64,000 nt of DNA from Malurus cyaneus samueli (lineage: Eukaryota > Chordata > Aves > Passeriformes > Maluridae). The stretch's first letter is position 1; every line of letters begins with the position of its first letter. This document shows positions 1-13,250 of the stretch, piece by piece. Under the pieces are notes generated by a model. That model was not told the origin of the DNA and did no database searches. It worked only from the letters and a program-made list of their open reading frames with translations. The stretch spans positions 45,600,451 through 45,664,450 of the forward strand of contig CM019236.1 of NCBI GenBank assembly GCA_009741485.1, given 5' to 3'. Position numbers and translations under genes: made by a program.

Positions 1-1110
1 GCCATCACCGCACTCCGGCAAGCTCGGCCCGTGGAGGGGCGGCGGCGGCAGAGGGGCGGCGGGCGGCGGCAAGCGACGCGGAACCCCGCTCATGGCGAGT
101 CCGGAAAGCCGAGCGGGAGCGGACGCGGGCGCGGTCCGGGGGAGTGCCGGGAGAAGGGAGGCAGCTGAGGGGGAGGTGAGGCGGGCGACGGCGGCGCCCG
201 CAGGCGGGGGGAGGCAACGGGAGGCGGGGGCGGCGGAGGGGAGGGAGGAGAAGGCAGGCAGGAAGGGGCGGCGGAAGAAGCACCATCACTGCCGCGCCGG
301 CCCGCTCGCGGCCTGCGGAGGTGCCGCTGCCGCCGCTCTCCTCGCCGCGCGGAGCGACGCGGCGGTCCCGCCGGCGGGCCAGGGGCGAGGAACCGGCGTC
401 GGGCTGGGCCCCGGGGGCTGCCGAGCCGGGCGGCCACCGACATTGCCGCCCGCTCCGGCCGGCCGGAGGGGGACGGCGGAGCGGTCAGCGCCCGCGGGAC
501 GCGTGGGATGGCATGGGGAGCTCGCCGGTGCGAGCCGTGCCGACTGCTCCAGCGGGAGAAGCTGCTTACTGTTACCGCCGGAGGAGGAGGGAGCTCCCCG
601 CCTGCTTCCTCCCTCCCTCCCTCCTTCCCTCCCTGCCCAGCCAGCGGCCCGCCGGCTGCCCGGCGCCTCCCCAAGGCCTCTCGGCTCTCGCAGCAGCGCT
701 GCCGCAGGGCGTGACGACCGCGGGGCGCGCACAGGCGCGGCCGCCCCGCACTGCGGCGGTGCCCCTCGGGACGGAGGCAGCGGGGTCCGTACCGGGACCC
801 CCGGCGGGCCGCAGCCCGCCCCGAGCAGCCCCGGTGCGCAGAGCCCAGCACTGTCGTCGCCCCGTCCCGCGTTCCGTCTTGGCGGCGCGGCGGGCCCTTG
901 GCCATCGCTGTGCGGTTCCGCGCCCAGCGAGGCTGCACGGTCCTCCGCGGGACGGGGTGGAGGGCGCCGGGGGTTGGGGGGCAAAGGTCGCGATCCATGG
1001 GCGAGCCGGCCCCCACAGGCACGTGTAGGGAGCGGGGACCGCCCCATCCAGGCGTCAGCGGGAGGCGGTGGGTACCGGTGCTTCACAGGGACACACCGCG
1101 CCTGCCGCTG
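1..1110. promoter_or_regulatory. CpG island, probable promoter/first exon of a neighbouring gene
   Basis: The first 1.1 kb is extremely GC- and CpG-rich, with repeated GGGGCGG boxes (for example near 36-60 and 266-272), and base composition then falls abruptly to the AT-rich level of the rest of the window. No TATA box is evident, as is usual for a CpG-island promoter. Several long open frames exist on both strands, but long frames are expected by chance at this GC content and none reads like a known protein. A plus-strand frame starting with ATG at 92 reaches a donor-like GAG/GTGAGG at about 176, which could be a first-exon boundary, but this is weak. By human synteny the gene beside the SHB 3' end is SLC25A51; that identity is only a guess here. 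The direction of transcription is not determined. Confidence 0.8.
603..640. repeat. Polypyrimidine CCTCCCTCC simple repeat in CpG island
   Basis: An uninterrupted C/T tract built of CCTC/CCTT units lies inside the CpG island. Such homopurine-homopyrimidine tracts are common at promoters and can adopt triplex or quadruplex-type structures; that role is inference. Confidence 0.75.
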
Positions 1111-3600
1111 TAGGCAAAGAAATCAAGGATTTCGGTAAAGGGATAGGTTAAGGAAAGGGATGTCCTTAACCTGTCCCTGTGAGGCGGTTTATTCCTTTGT
1201 TGTCAGATAAATAACATTCTAGCAAGTCCGTTGAGAGGAGGAACACAACTAAGAGTTTCTCTGAAAGTGAGGGACTATGTCCGTGGGAACCTCCATGCGC
1301 CTCTGCGTTGTGGAGAAACAGCTGCCTGTGCGGAGCCAACCCAGCGGGTTTGGTTCTCAGGAAGGGTGAAATAATGGGAAAAATGACACATGCATTAACA
1401 AAGAAAATTCACAGCGAAATTTACTACCTAGGGGGTTGCAGTTGCTGCCCTCAGTGGAATAACAGTAATTTTCTGAGGTCTAAATACGCACACAGAGAAT
1501 TCATTCATTTTGCACAGCACAGCGGTGCTGCCTTCTTCTGTGCAATGTTTTGAGTGGGTAAAGTTTCCGCAAATCCTGCCTTTGCTAGCATTGTCCCACT
1601 GCGCCAGTTTTTTTCCCTCATTCCATGCTATTTGGTTGAGTTTTTCATCCAGTGTAGGAGCAGGGGACCATGACTACCCAGAGGATTAACACCTCTGCAG
1701 TTTGTAGCAGACTATTGAGATGATTCTCGTGTTCCAACAATTGTATAAGGTTATTCAAAACCTTTCTTGATTCTTTTGTTTAAGCATCATGGAGTGTTAG
1801 CTCTCCAGCCTGATACAGGAAGCAATTTCTATAGCTTCTATCTCCTGATTCTGTGTAACTGGAGGGTCTGAAGTACTTTCCTAGCACATCTTTCACGTCA
1901 CCTTTCCAAGGTGTCTACACCTCTTTCTGATTCCTGCTCTCTGGCAAGCACATGCCTGCATGAAGCTCCTGGCAGTTCACAGCTGGTAAAAAGAGATGAA
2001 CAGAGCCACTATTGCTTTTGTGATGATTCATTTTTCACTCACTTCCTGGGGAGAAGTTGCTTTAAAACTACTCCCATGCTGAAGGTAATACTTAAAAGTG
2101 CATTTTGGCACAGACTTCCTTTTTTGTAGCTCTTTTTGGAGCTCTCCAAAAACAGCAGATTTGAATACTAATTTTGCAGTACAGGAAAAGGTGTGAAAAT
2201 AGTACTGGTCCTTCAACTAAGACAACCTTTCTAATCTTTTTTTCATGTAGATTGTCTTCCATAGATAAGCAAAGAAAAGCTACTTCTGCAGGATGAAGCT
2301 ACTTCAGCTATTAGCCTGACACTCATTCCAGACCACCAGCTGTCTGGAAGTTCAGGGAGGCTGTTTCTGTGCAATGGGGGAGAAGTCTTGCAGACATTAT
2401 CTGACAGTTGTGGTGCACCGCATTTCATTTGCTTCTGGAGCTTCGCTGTTCCATTTTCCTGTTGCTTCAAAGTTTAAATAAAAGCTTTTCAAGATAACAT
2501 CATCGCAAATGCTAGATTCGGATTTTTTTTTTTTTCCGTAGTGTCATTTTACTCAAGTAGGATAAGAGACACTGGCCTTTAGTCTAATACCCTCTTACTG
2601 TAAGTACTACATTTGGAAAACAGGCAAGCTTTTAGCAGTGTACTAAAAGCTTTCTTCAGGTCTTCAGGTACTTAAAGTTTTATCTAAGGTTTAAAACAAC
2701 TGTTAACTTGTTTTTCTAAGCAGAAATATATTGATGGATATCCAGAGTTATGCTCCTTGGTAATTTTTATCAAACAGATCAAGGGAAAAGTTATAAAACT
2801 GCTTTTTTTCCCCTTTGCTGTGGTTTTTAAAGTTTACAAACTTGAAATATTTGTCTCTGCAATGATCAGACAGCCACTGCAATCAGTGTTTTAGGCTTCT
2901 GGCTTCAGGTGAATTCAGATCTGTTTGAATCAGAACAATCATTACAAGTAACTTGACACTGATGCATGCTCTTGCAGAACAGGAGTGCTCTTCTCCCGAC
3001 CTCGTAACCAATTCTGGCTAAAAAACCATACAATACTGGAGTCTAGGTATCCATGCATCTCCAATGGTCTGAAAAATCTGGTTCATGTGTGATTTTCAGG
3101 GTTCTTACTGTGACACAATGTTGAAAACTCTGGGATTAGGTGTATTGTTTATATTGTTTCACTAAAAATTGAAAAGTTAAAACACCCACTGCACCCAGGG
3201 CATCTCTTTAAAGCTGGAAGGAGCTGAAGTGATGTTTAAGACTTTGCATAGGGCAGGCTTTGCGATGGGATGATTTCTACCAGGAATCCTTCATTATCTC
3301 TGTTTTGTTTCTGTTGGTGATGCTGAAGTGCCTGATTATTAGAGAGAGATATAGAAAAAAATTAACCACAAGTAAGTCTGGCAAGAGCTGTGGAATGCCT
3401 CAAAGGTTTTGGGGAGCACTCACCTAAAGAGGTGAAGCAACCCGTACCTGTGACAGGTGAAGCCCCCGTGTAACGATGTTCCCAACATGGGTAACAAACA
3501 AAAACAGCTGAGCCCACTGTGGTCACTGAAACACAGAGGGACAAACTGCATGGCTGGATCCCTGCATCCATGGCTCTGAACCTTCAGAAGGGACAGGCAA
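1111..3600. other. Non-coding, no recognisable feature
   Basis: Below the CpG island the composition turns AT-rich. Only short open frames occur, none with recognisable protein similarity. A short poly-T run lies at about 2522-2535. I see no transposable element with enough remaining structure to name. Confidence 0.5.
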
Positions 3601-3619
3601 GGGAGGGGGCGGGCAGCAG

Positions 3620-4165
3620 TGGGGAGAATGTTACCCTGTGTAAAGATGGAATAAACTACACAGAGCTGCCGTGGAAAACCAACAGGTGAATGAACAGGTT
3701 AAATGGGTAAAAAATTATGGGTGAAAACTGTGATCCACCAAGCAGAGCGGGAAACCTCATAGCTGATGTTTACAACAGGCCACCAGATCTAGGGGAGGAT
3801 ATTAATGGAGTGCTCTTACTTCAGCTACAGGAAACTTCACACTCAAGCTCTGATCCTGATGGGGGGGCTTCATCCATGCTGACATTTGTTGGAAAAGCAG
3901 CAGAGCAAACTGTTAGCAGGCCAGGAGACTCCTAGAGTGCATTGAGGTCTTAATCCAGGTGGTAGACAGCCAGCCTGAGGAGAAACTTTACTAGAATAAT
4001 CAGAATAATGAGAAGGGCTTCTTCAGGTATGTGGTCAGAAAAAGAGACCGAAGAAAATATAAGCCCCCAGTGAATAAGGCAGGACAACTGGTCTGATACA
4101 GAAAAGGCTGAGGCACTCAACATTTTTTTGCCTCAGTTTTCAATGGTAAACTCTCTTCCCACATC
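3620..4165 (+). mobile_element. CR1 LINE fragment, ORF2 (endonuclease to start of RT), degraded
   Basis: Plus-strand translation around 3770-3830 gives YNRPPDLGED, a stretch typical of the CR1 endonuclease domain. Translation around 4008-4140 gives GFFRYVVRKRDRRKY and, after a frame break, QHFFASVFNG, which match the linker leading into the CR1 reverse transcriptase. The part between the two has been deleted or scrambled and there are stops and frameshifts, so this is an inactive internal fragment without the 3' end. It is inserted in sense orientation relative to the plus strand. The limits are approximate. Confidence 0.72.
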
Positions 4166-7100
4166 TCTCAAACCTCTTGTACCTAATCTAAACTAATCTT
4201 TTTCAGTTTAGAGTAACTCTACTAAGTTTTGATTTGTACTGAAAAATATGCAGTTCAAATGAGAAATATAAAATGGAAGGGACAGTGCGGGCAAAAGGAT
4301 AGGTGGTTTCATCATGTATTTATCATAGGTAGGATTTTTCTCCTTTCAGTTGCTGCTCTGGATTAAGCCTGATAGTTAAGGCTCTAGATTACAAGATTTT
4401 TGCCTTGTGATTGCACAGGCTTTCCACAAGAACTCCAGGTAAAACAACTTCATTCATTCTAAATTTCTTATACTCCAGTCTTCAGATATATTAAAACACA
4501 CATCAAAGAGGGATGTTGTGAAGCTTTTCCATGTTAAAATGGAGAGTATGACACTTTGTAGTGGAGAATGCAGCTTTATCCCATACTGTAAAACACCATG
4601 CCATGCATCCCTCTGTTTCTGCACAAGTAGTAGCAGAAATACTTAACTAATTTTTCCAAATGTCTATTAGATATGGTGGCTAATATTTAAACCCCATATG
4701 AAGTGGTATGATTGTCATCGGTACTGAGTAATGGTAGCAGAGTATAGCCTGTCTGAGTGGAACATCAAACTGAAGAAAGAATGACCTGCTATTGCAGTGT
4801 TGAAATGCAGATTTAAAAGCTAGCCTTTAGGCAGTTAGATTCCTGGAATGCGTTCAGATTTTGGCTAGCATGTGTTGATGGGACAGTCATGGGTGGTCTG
4901 TTTGTCAAAGTGGGAAAAGGTGCACCACACCCTTTATCCCACAGTTAACCTCATGCAAATGCATTCCTGACTGTCAATCTATGCAAACAGCCACTCCTTT
5001 ATCCCATAGCAATCTAGTTCATATTTCACACTACAAGCTACCTTATAATGCTATCCATTCTGTGCATTGATGAAAGAATGAGGTAATTGAATTGATAAGA
5101 TTTTGGATTGATAGAATAACTGATATAATGAATATTATCATTAGCTGATAAAAGAACTCATGGAGTGGGGAATTGTTATCAAGTCTCATTCTTCTTGTGT
5201 AGCTGCCAGTAAAAAATCTCATGGTACATGGTGACTGACAGTGTATTACAGAGCCTTGAACAGTGTGCCTGAACCACCCACTGCAGTTGTTCCTAGGAAA
5301 AGTGATACAGCTAATATCCTTTAATGAGTGAGATGCATGTACTGAACCAACACCAACAACATACTTTGAATACCTTAGTGTGGTATCCAAGAAATCTGGA
5401 GAGAATTCAATGCTTATGTATCATAAAACACTGAGTCACTTTGCTGGACTTTCATAGGCGAGGAGTTAGGGAAACAAGGGGTAATGTGAGAGTGAAAATA
5501 GTCTTGGATACAATCCAAGATTGAAATCTTCTTTCTCCTCCACTGGAACTGATAAATGAATAAGTGAAAGCTGTCATTCAACCTGCATACTACAGAAAGT
5601 AACCATCTAGAAAATAAACTTAAGTATTTCCTGGAACTTTACTGGAGAGACTGTTGATACCATCTAAAAGGATAGGAAGCTTCATGTATCAGACAATGCT
5701 AACCCTTGCACTGAGAAATCTGGTGCTCTGTCATGTAAACCCACAGAAACTGGAGCCTCTGCAGTAACTTGGAGAGCGAGGTCCAAATATCCAAAATCTC
5801 ATGTCAATGCCGTCAGAATTCTGGACTTCAACTTGGCCTGTACCCTTAGCACCAGTATGGAACACGGTACACTCTCAAGTTGACAAACAAGAAACCTTAA
5901 AAACCAGATATGAGAAAACTATTACATAACAAAAACAAGTGACTATTGCAATTAATCATGATGCCTGCTGGAATTTTTAGAATCACAACAGAAATTTAAC
6001 AAACTGCTGGACATCACTGATGTGATATTTTTACTGGATTCACACCATCTGCAGCTGGCATATTACATCCTGTGTATAAATGTGTTCTGGTTTATTAGCT
6101 TTTGTACTCTTTTGCTTGTATATCTGCTTATTGCTTATCTCTCCATGTTGAAAATATATCCCATTTAACACATCAATTGTTGAAAGATTACCTGCCAATG
6201 AAAATACCATCTCCTTCCTGCTGTTGCCTAATAGTATATAAGAGTGTATGTATAATCAACAGAAGACCTGCGATGACAGCACTGCTCTGAAAGCTAGGTT
6301 TATATTTGGTTATTCACTGACAGGGCTCCAGAGCCTGGTTAAAAGAAATAGTCAGTATGCAGCCTTGAACAGGGGCAAATTTTGAATTTTTATTTTTATT
6401 CTCCCCCACAAAATGCCTTTAAATACCATTGTACATTCCCTAAAAAAGCAGAAAGGTACAGGAAAAAGAGGGAGGAACAAACAGCCATTCGATTTGGAGC
6501 AGAAGGGTTATCAATCACAGGGACTGGAGTTCAGTTACAGAGTGAGAAGAGGACAAACTAGAGTAATACACTTTGGGCTAGAACATTGACAGAACACTAA
6601 CACTGTTTTCATTGGTTTAGGTAACAGAATTTCTTGTCTGCCTTGTTTAATCTTTCTCGGGCTTTGTGTGTACATTCCCGTCAAATGCACGCTGAAGTAA
6701 TTTCTTCTATCCCAGGCTGAAGTTTCCTGGAGAAATGTAACTGGAAATTTAAAAAACAGGCTTGAATGACAGAAACCATCATTAGTGACTGTGTGGGTCT
6801 GAGGCACAAAGAGAATTTACAAGATGTCTACATTCAGAATTGACAGGCTCTGACTCTCAATGCCTCTGGAGGCTGCATTTCACTCATAGGCATATTTAGC
6901 AAGTAGTAGAGAAATTACCCATTCATCCACCAAAACTAGAAAACACACCTACAGAGGCACTGATTACACTGTGACATTTATCTTCTTGCTTGACAGAGCT
7001 ACACTGTCACATATTTCATTGATGTGTTTGGTTTTTTTCTTTCACACACTGCATCACTTTGGTGAAAAGAAAGGATTCTGCCAACAGAGCAGGAGAACAT

Positions 7101-10100
7101 CCGTATTTGTTAGTGGAGAACCTGTACTTAGTTTCCTTCTTTTCTCCAGTCCATAGACCCCAACAAGTGAATTAGCATTTCCATGTGAATGTCCTTGCAT
7201 ACAGAGAAACAAGTCTCGGGTTAGGTGGCAAAGACTGACATTGCTTGTTTTGCCTATTAATTTTTGAAGGCTTTGTTATTTACAAACCAAAAAAATACTG
7301 ACTCGCAAATGATCAAAATCAGATCTTGTCACTAATATATAAACATTTATATGCATCTACTATGAAGTTTACTGAGGACTGAGACAGAGGCAGAGGCATT
7401 TGTACTTGTAAGCCTTTAAAAACCTTGCAAGTCTTGATGTGATAGAGGAGTTAAGATGACCTCACCACTTTCTGGAGCTAGTGTGAGATTCTCTAAGTTG
7501 ATTAATTTTACTGGGTTGGTTTAAGTTCAGAATAAGGCTCCTGCTGGTGTTTGGTGAATGGATGTAATGGTGTGAGGGTTTGTGTCTTTGTGTGTGTATG
7601 TTATGCACATGTGAATGTGCACATGTACAGTCTGTATAACCATTTTTCAGCCACAGTGAGTGTATTAAAAGAGCAAAGCTCCTCATGGATGCAGAAGGAA
7701 AAACCTCCAGACAGTTCCAGAGTCTCCTTGTCAGGGAATACAGAGGAAGAAACTGAAAGAAGATTTTGTGATGAAATGAACAAAGAAAGTGATAGTTGAT
7801 CTTTGTTGTGCTCAGGCAAGTAGGGCTTTATATTACCCAAGAACACACAGGTAATGACTGTTTTATTGTACTCCTTGGGGTGAATTAAACATGTGTTTTT
7901 ACTTGAGTATGAAGAGATCTAATGGAAAATGCTTTGGACACAGTCCTGCTGTCACTGATGGTTCTCCAAGGAGTCTGCAAAGATGCAGCACGCTCTGAAT
8001 GTGTATGTACAATTGCACCTGTGCCCACCATGTGATTGCTGGCGCAGAGCGCCTCAGCCCAGCATTGGGTTAATTCCCCAGCACCAGCTCTGTCTACCAA
8101 GACATTCACCAAAAGGGGCCCCTGACCACTTGAGTTACAAGACAGCACTGGAACATTTCTCTTCTCATCAGCAACAGAATCTTCACTCCTTCACATGGTG
8201 GTTCTTCTGATTCTGGCATTCCTGCTTCCACTCAGTTTAACCAGTTCTGCCCTTAAGCCTTCTTGTGAACTACACCAGGTAATTCCTCTGTCACAAATTG
8301 CCCCTGCTGAAGAGTTGCCATTTGAATTTCTTATTCATAGCAAAAAACCCTTTGGTGTGATCAGTAGAAATCATCCATATGGCCTCAGACTGGATGTTTA
8401 AAACCAAGGTTATGGAAGCGTTGTATGTATGCAACCATGAGGTATGCACATAGTTTGTGGGATAGTAGAACATATTGTCTGGTATGACTATCAGATGTAT
8501 GATACAGAAAGATCCCTCAGGTGCATTCATGTGGAGACAGTTAATCGGTGAAGTGTGTGATAGTTTATGTGTGCTGTGTCTTAATCCAACTTCTTAATGA
8601 TTCTCTCTGTGGACAGCCTATTTCTTCTGTAAAATCATCTCCAGAGCAAGGTACTGCTTGTAGCTTAACAGAGGTGGGACAAAGCTCTAAAAGAACATTC
8701 TCTCACTGGATAATATGCTTGAGATAGAATGAATATTGTAATTTGTCTTTGACTCAGATGACTTTCCCTCCAGACCAGTACAACCCTGCCACATCTCAGA
8801 ACAGTAGATTTTCTGGATGAGCTTGGCCAAGCCAAGGCCTCTTTGCCTGAGGCAGCTGGAATTGTTGCCAAATGTTATTGGTCTGCTCTTCCACTGAGCC
8901 CTTTCAAAGCCTCTCAGCTAGCCAAATGGAAGGGACACACTGGAGGACCCCAGCTCTTTGATTAGTACCTAAAACAAAATGTCATTTGTGACTTTATCAG
9001 CACAGCTTATGAGCAACATATTTATAGTGATTATATTATATTATATATAAAAATATAATTATAGTAATTTCTGAGAGGGTTTTGTGAAGAACACACAGTA
9101 TATCCAGAGAGTGAGGAGCAAATATTCCTAAACATCAGCTTTCACTTGTGTATCAATAAGAATATAAATCTTCAAGCGTCTCCAAAAGCCAATTTCCTGT
9201 TTCAGTGGTGAATAAGGTATCAAAAGAGAGTCCAGAATCCCTGCATCAGGCAGATTTTTCACAAAGATGGAAGAACTGGCCGTGGGGATTGACATGGGGA
9301 GGAGTGCTTGGTTGTTGTTCTACATTTGTCATGCCAAGAAAGGCATCGGACTCACTTAGTGTTTGCTACAGTGTCTGACTCACATCATGGTGTCTAGGAG
9401 AGAGAAAAGAAAACACAATTGTTGTGGTCTTGAACTAACCATGTCAGAAAAGTGTTGGTGCTTGAATCAATTAAAATTCCTTCATCAGAAAAGTGTTCAT
9501 CCCGTAAACATCTGCCCGGCCAAGTCATCACAATGTGTTAGTGGAAATCACCTCACTTCAGGCTGCAGGTAAGTCAGCAGCTGCCTAAGGTGAGCAGGGC
9601 CATGGGGATGTGTAGAACAGTAGACGGGGCAGAGACAGATCATCCCAGTGTGCAGCTGGAGGACGTGAAAGAAGGGATGAGGTCACCCACAGGTATGATT
9701 CTAGCCATTTTATTTATTTGTGACATACAGCCAAAAGATTCCTGAAGATAGGCCTGTCTTTGAAATCAGTCCTTACCGAGCTGGGAGCAGGGAACCTCAG
9801 TCGTTTGTGCTGGGCACTTTGTAGAGAGCACCAAAGCACTGAGTGCACAAAACCTTGTGGTGTTTTCCATTGCACTAAGGCATGGGCAAGAGAGAAGAAA
9901 GGGCAGGGACTGAGTGATTGAACCACAGCCTTGCTGGGACAGGAACTGTCCTTCCTATGCTTCCCTGTTTGGACCTTGGGTGAAAATCTAACGTCAGTTT
10001 AAATGGGACCAGCAGCACCAGCATTTCATTCCTTGTTTCTGACATACAGCTGAAAGACCTTGACTGAGTCTAGGGAAGAAGAAGGTCTGAAACTCCCTCT

Positions 10101-12005
10101 GCCATAGATATGTGCAGGGATTCTGGCTGGAAGGCTCGGATGATGTGCCCAGGATGGCATAAGAGCTCTGTAGCCCCAGCTATGATGTAGAGCCAAATCC
10201 CCCTAGTTCAATGTAGCATATGCTTGATAACATCTTCCATTCTACCAGCCTCCCTGTACCTCACTGCCTGTAGGGAAGGTGCAAATGTCAGGAGCTTGAT
10301 ACTGGAACAAGATCTGGCATTAATTCAGACAGTGCTGCAGGAAGAAGAATTTTAGGAAATCCTCTACATTGGATTAAATAAGACACACTCAGGAACTGCT
10401 GCTGTATTGGTCCTCTGCAGGTCAAGAAAATGTGAGACTTCACATTGTGTTCCCGGCTGTTTCCAGTCACAATCTGCACCCCCACTCTCCATCCCAGTTC
10501 TTCCCTCCTACCATTCAAGAAGATTTATGACATGGAGTACTATGAAGCTCTGAGGTACTGTGGTACTTAACAAACATTCTTGCACAGACCAAAGCTCTCT
10601 CCTATTTGACCCCAGCAAGTTAACTACATTCTACTATTGTATATTTTTAATCTCTGATCTCAGTCCCTTTCTGATGCTGTGCAAAGACCTTGTTCTCCGT
10701 GAGAGACTTCAGGACCTGTGCAGCTTTACTAAAACAATCTCTCTGAAGCAACTTACAAATGTACAGGGACTTCCTCTGGGATGCAGGAAGAACTGAAGAA
10801 TTGCTTGATTTACAGCAGAAAAACTGGAAAAGAGTCAAGGCTAGATGACACAAAAAATGAGCCACCACATTTTTAACAGGTCATGTTCAGATTTTGAACT
10901 AGCTTCTAAAATATCCAATGGTTTCTTTTGAAGCCTTGAAAATAAAATCAAATTCTTCTTCTGAAAAAAAACTGTGAGACAAGCACCAGTTAAACTCCAA
11001 TATTAATTACTAGGAAGCCAAAGAGGGGGACAGAACTGAGGTCTAAAGTGACCACCTCTAGTTTGTAAATCTGCGATCTGTTCAGCTACTGGAGGTCAAT
11101 ATTTTGTGTTGACAAGCAGTAGCTGGGGACAGTCATAGACATTTGCTCCTCTGTATTTGCTTCTCTGATCAAACCTGCAGAGTTTTCCAGAATTATGCAT
11201 ATGACCACAAGAAGTCCTGGCCCTTTTCTTGAAAGAACTGCACAGCAATCCTAGGAATAATGGGATACATTCCTGCTGTGTGTATACATGGATACAGAAA
11301 TAAACATATGCAATTACACGTAATAAATACACAAATGTACCCAGAGGCATAAAAGGGTGAAACAAAGTCAGGATATGTAGAAACTCATAATCCCTGAAAA
11401 CTCCTCTGTAAATAAGATATAAGACCTTTTCTGTAAAAAAAGAAAACCAAAAGAAAAAAGAACAAAAAAAACCCAAAAATGCTTTTGCCAATAAGTAGTC
11501 ATGATCACTGCTAACTGGGACACAAATCCCACTCTGCTTATTGCTGCTTCTTAGCTCATCACTAAAAATGGCCCAAGCAGATGAGTGCTGCTCTCTGCGA
11601 AATGCAAATTCCAAATCTCCACTGCTGGCTACAGATTAATTCTAGGAGCTCTAATGTTTTTTATGTTTTCAGCACATTGGACATCAGCCATGTGAGGGAC
11701 TACTATTACAGTCTTTATTTTGAAGGTGTGGGCTGACTAATGCAGTGAAGGGTGTTTACTCTCCCTCCTTCTCCTTTCCTCCATTAGTGTAAAAAATATT
11801 AAATTTCTGATTTACTAATGAGAAACTGGAAGCCATTGGACAACTCTACTCACATGAAGATTTTATTAGTCTTCCAAGCATCAGAAGCAGGAACTGCATT
11901 TTAGTTGATTGAACATTAGAGGAGTAAAGAAGTCCAGCTAGCTGAAAAATATTTATGAAGGAAATTTTAATTTATGTTTTGTACATTGGTGATGATTATA
12001 GATGA
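4166..12005. other. Long non-coding stretch, mostly featureless
   Basis: About 7.8 kb of AT-rich sequence without a recognisable gene. Open frames such as 5043-5390 (minus, 115 codons) and 11096-11614 (minus, 172 codons) have no motif I recognise and show no splice-consistent exon structure. Locally there is a TG-rich patch at about 7560-7625 and an AT-only low-complexity patch at about 9030-9065. An exon-like segment ending in a strong donor at about 9568 is described in the findings. Confidence 0.5.
9028..9066. repeat. AT-rich low-complexity / (TA)n-like tract
   Basis: Nearly pure A/T sequence with ATTAT and TATA units. It has no other function I can support. Confidence 0.7.
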
Positions 12006-12009
12006 AAGA

Positions 12010-12145
12010 TGCATGATGGAGCCCTGTTTTCCTGGAGCCAGTTAATGGGAAGTGGTGAATGGATACTTTGGTTTTCTTTGCTTGCATGTGCAGATTTTGC
12101 TTTACCTAATAAACAATTATTGTCACAACACATGGTTTTTCTTTA
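12010..12145 (+). mobile_element. LTR fragment (avian endogenous retrovirus), 5'-truncated
   Basis: The segment starting GATGGAGCCCTG, running through CTTTGCTTGCATGTGC and ending in a CTAATAAAC poly(A)-signal region matches the R/U5-proximal half of a common avian LTR family. The same family appears at 23867-24517 and 30412-30909. The upstream U3 half is absent, so this is an old fragment. Orientation is plus, judged from the order of these landmarks. It carries no coding capacity. Confidence 0.6.
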
Positions 12146-12830
12146 AGCCTTCTGTTTTTTTCCCCCAGGAGACTCTGAAATCTAGCATTTGTGTTACAAT
12201 GATCTGTTCAGCTCAGTGTGAGTGTTAAAGGAATAATTCCAAAAATAGCCGCATACACCTACCGGGATTACCTACTCAGGATTGACCAAAAGGGAGCTTT
12301 GTAGACCTTCCTACCTCTCTCAAAAGTGAAAGATTTAGCTGTAAATATTTAAATGTCTGCATGACTCAGGCATCAAAGTCCCGTTCCAGAGATGTTAAGG
12401 TCCAGATCTCCAATGGCAGTCATGTGCCAAGCTGAGATTTAAGCAGGAGTTTGTCACGCTGGTTAGATGAATGCACAGCATGAAAATTATGATCTTCAGG
12501 AACCTCACAAGACTTTGTGAAAACAGCATTTTCAAAGTAAAAATAAAGTAACTTTCTACTACTTCTTTTCATGGTTATCTGTTAGTTTTCAGTATTTTAT
12601 AAATCTATACAGAACATCCATTCAGCAAAATGCTGTTAAAGGTTTACCGTCTCCAGAAATCATGCTTTAAGGAGCTCTGACAAATTGAATTAATAATGTC
12701 AATTAATAAATTTAATGTCTCTAAACAGATTGAAAATTCAAGGCATGATTAAACTACTAAGGATAAAATCCTGCAAAAATGAAAACTGCTAAAATTTGGG
12801 AACTGGTCTTTGCCAACCTCAGCATTATCA
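12146..12830. other. Non-coding, no recognisable feature
   Basis: AT-rich spacer between an LTR fragment and a CR1 element. No open frame or repeat of note is visible. Confidence 0.5.
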
Positions 12831-12831
12831 T

Positions 12832-13250
12832 GGAATCATAGTCGCATGGATTGGAAGGGACCTTAAAGATCATCTAGTTGCCATCATGGGCAGCAATGCT
12901 ACCCACTAGATTAGGATGCTCAGGGCCATGTCCATCCTGGCCTTGGGATGGGGTATCCACGACTTTTCTGGGCAACCTGGTCCAGTACCACACAACCCTC
13001 TGAATAAAGAATTTTTTCCTACCGTCTAATCCAAATATCCCTTTGTTTTGTTTAAGTCTTAAGCCTTTTCCCCTTGTCCTATCACCATCGACCCATGTAA
13101 ACTGCCATTAGAAATGTGATTGCCCACCCCTGACCTTTTCTTGGGCCCTGTACAGAGGTACATTGCAGCCCAGGAAAAAAACCCTCATGAGATGAGGTTT
13201 TTTCTCATAGACCATTAACCTTCTTGATCTTACATGATGGACCTGCTCTG
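12832..13250 (-). mobile_element. CR1 LINE 3' end, minus orientation
   Basis: The plus strand begins GGAATCATAGTCGCATGG followed by GGAAGGGACCTTAAAG, the reverse complement of the conserved CR1 3' terminus. Downstream come CACGACTTTTCTGGGCAACCTG and the CCTTTTCCCCTTGTCCTATC block, both typical CR1 3' landmarks. It is a 5'-truncated, dead copy, the normal product of CR1 retrotransposition. The upstream limit is approximate. Confidence 0.88.

Noticed and set aside
90..1138. Several long open frames on both strands in the first 1.1 kb (up to 348 codons)
   Set aside because: They overlap each other in all frames in very GC-rich DNA, consist of low-complexity Pro/Arg/Gly/Ala sequence and match no protein I know. 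Chance frames in a CpG island explain them.
5043..5390. 115-codon minus frame
   Set aside because: No recognisable domain, no convincing splice sites or promoter, and AT-rich neutral-looking surroundings.
11096..11614. 172-codon minus frame
   Set aside because: It includes low-complexity Phe/Ser sequence opposite an A-rich tract, has no domain and no exon signals.
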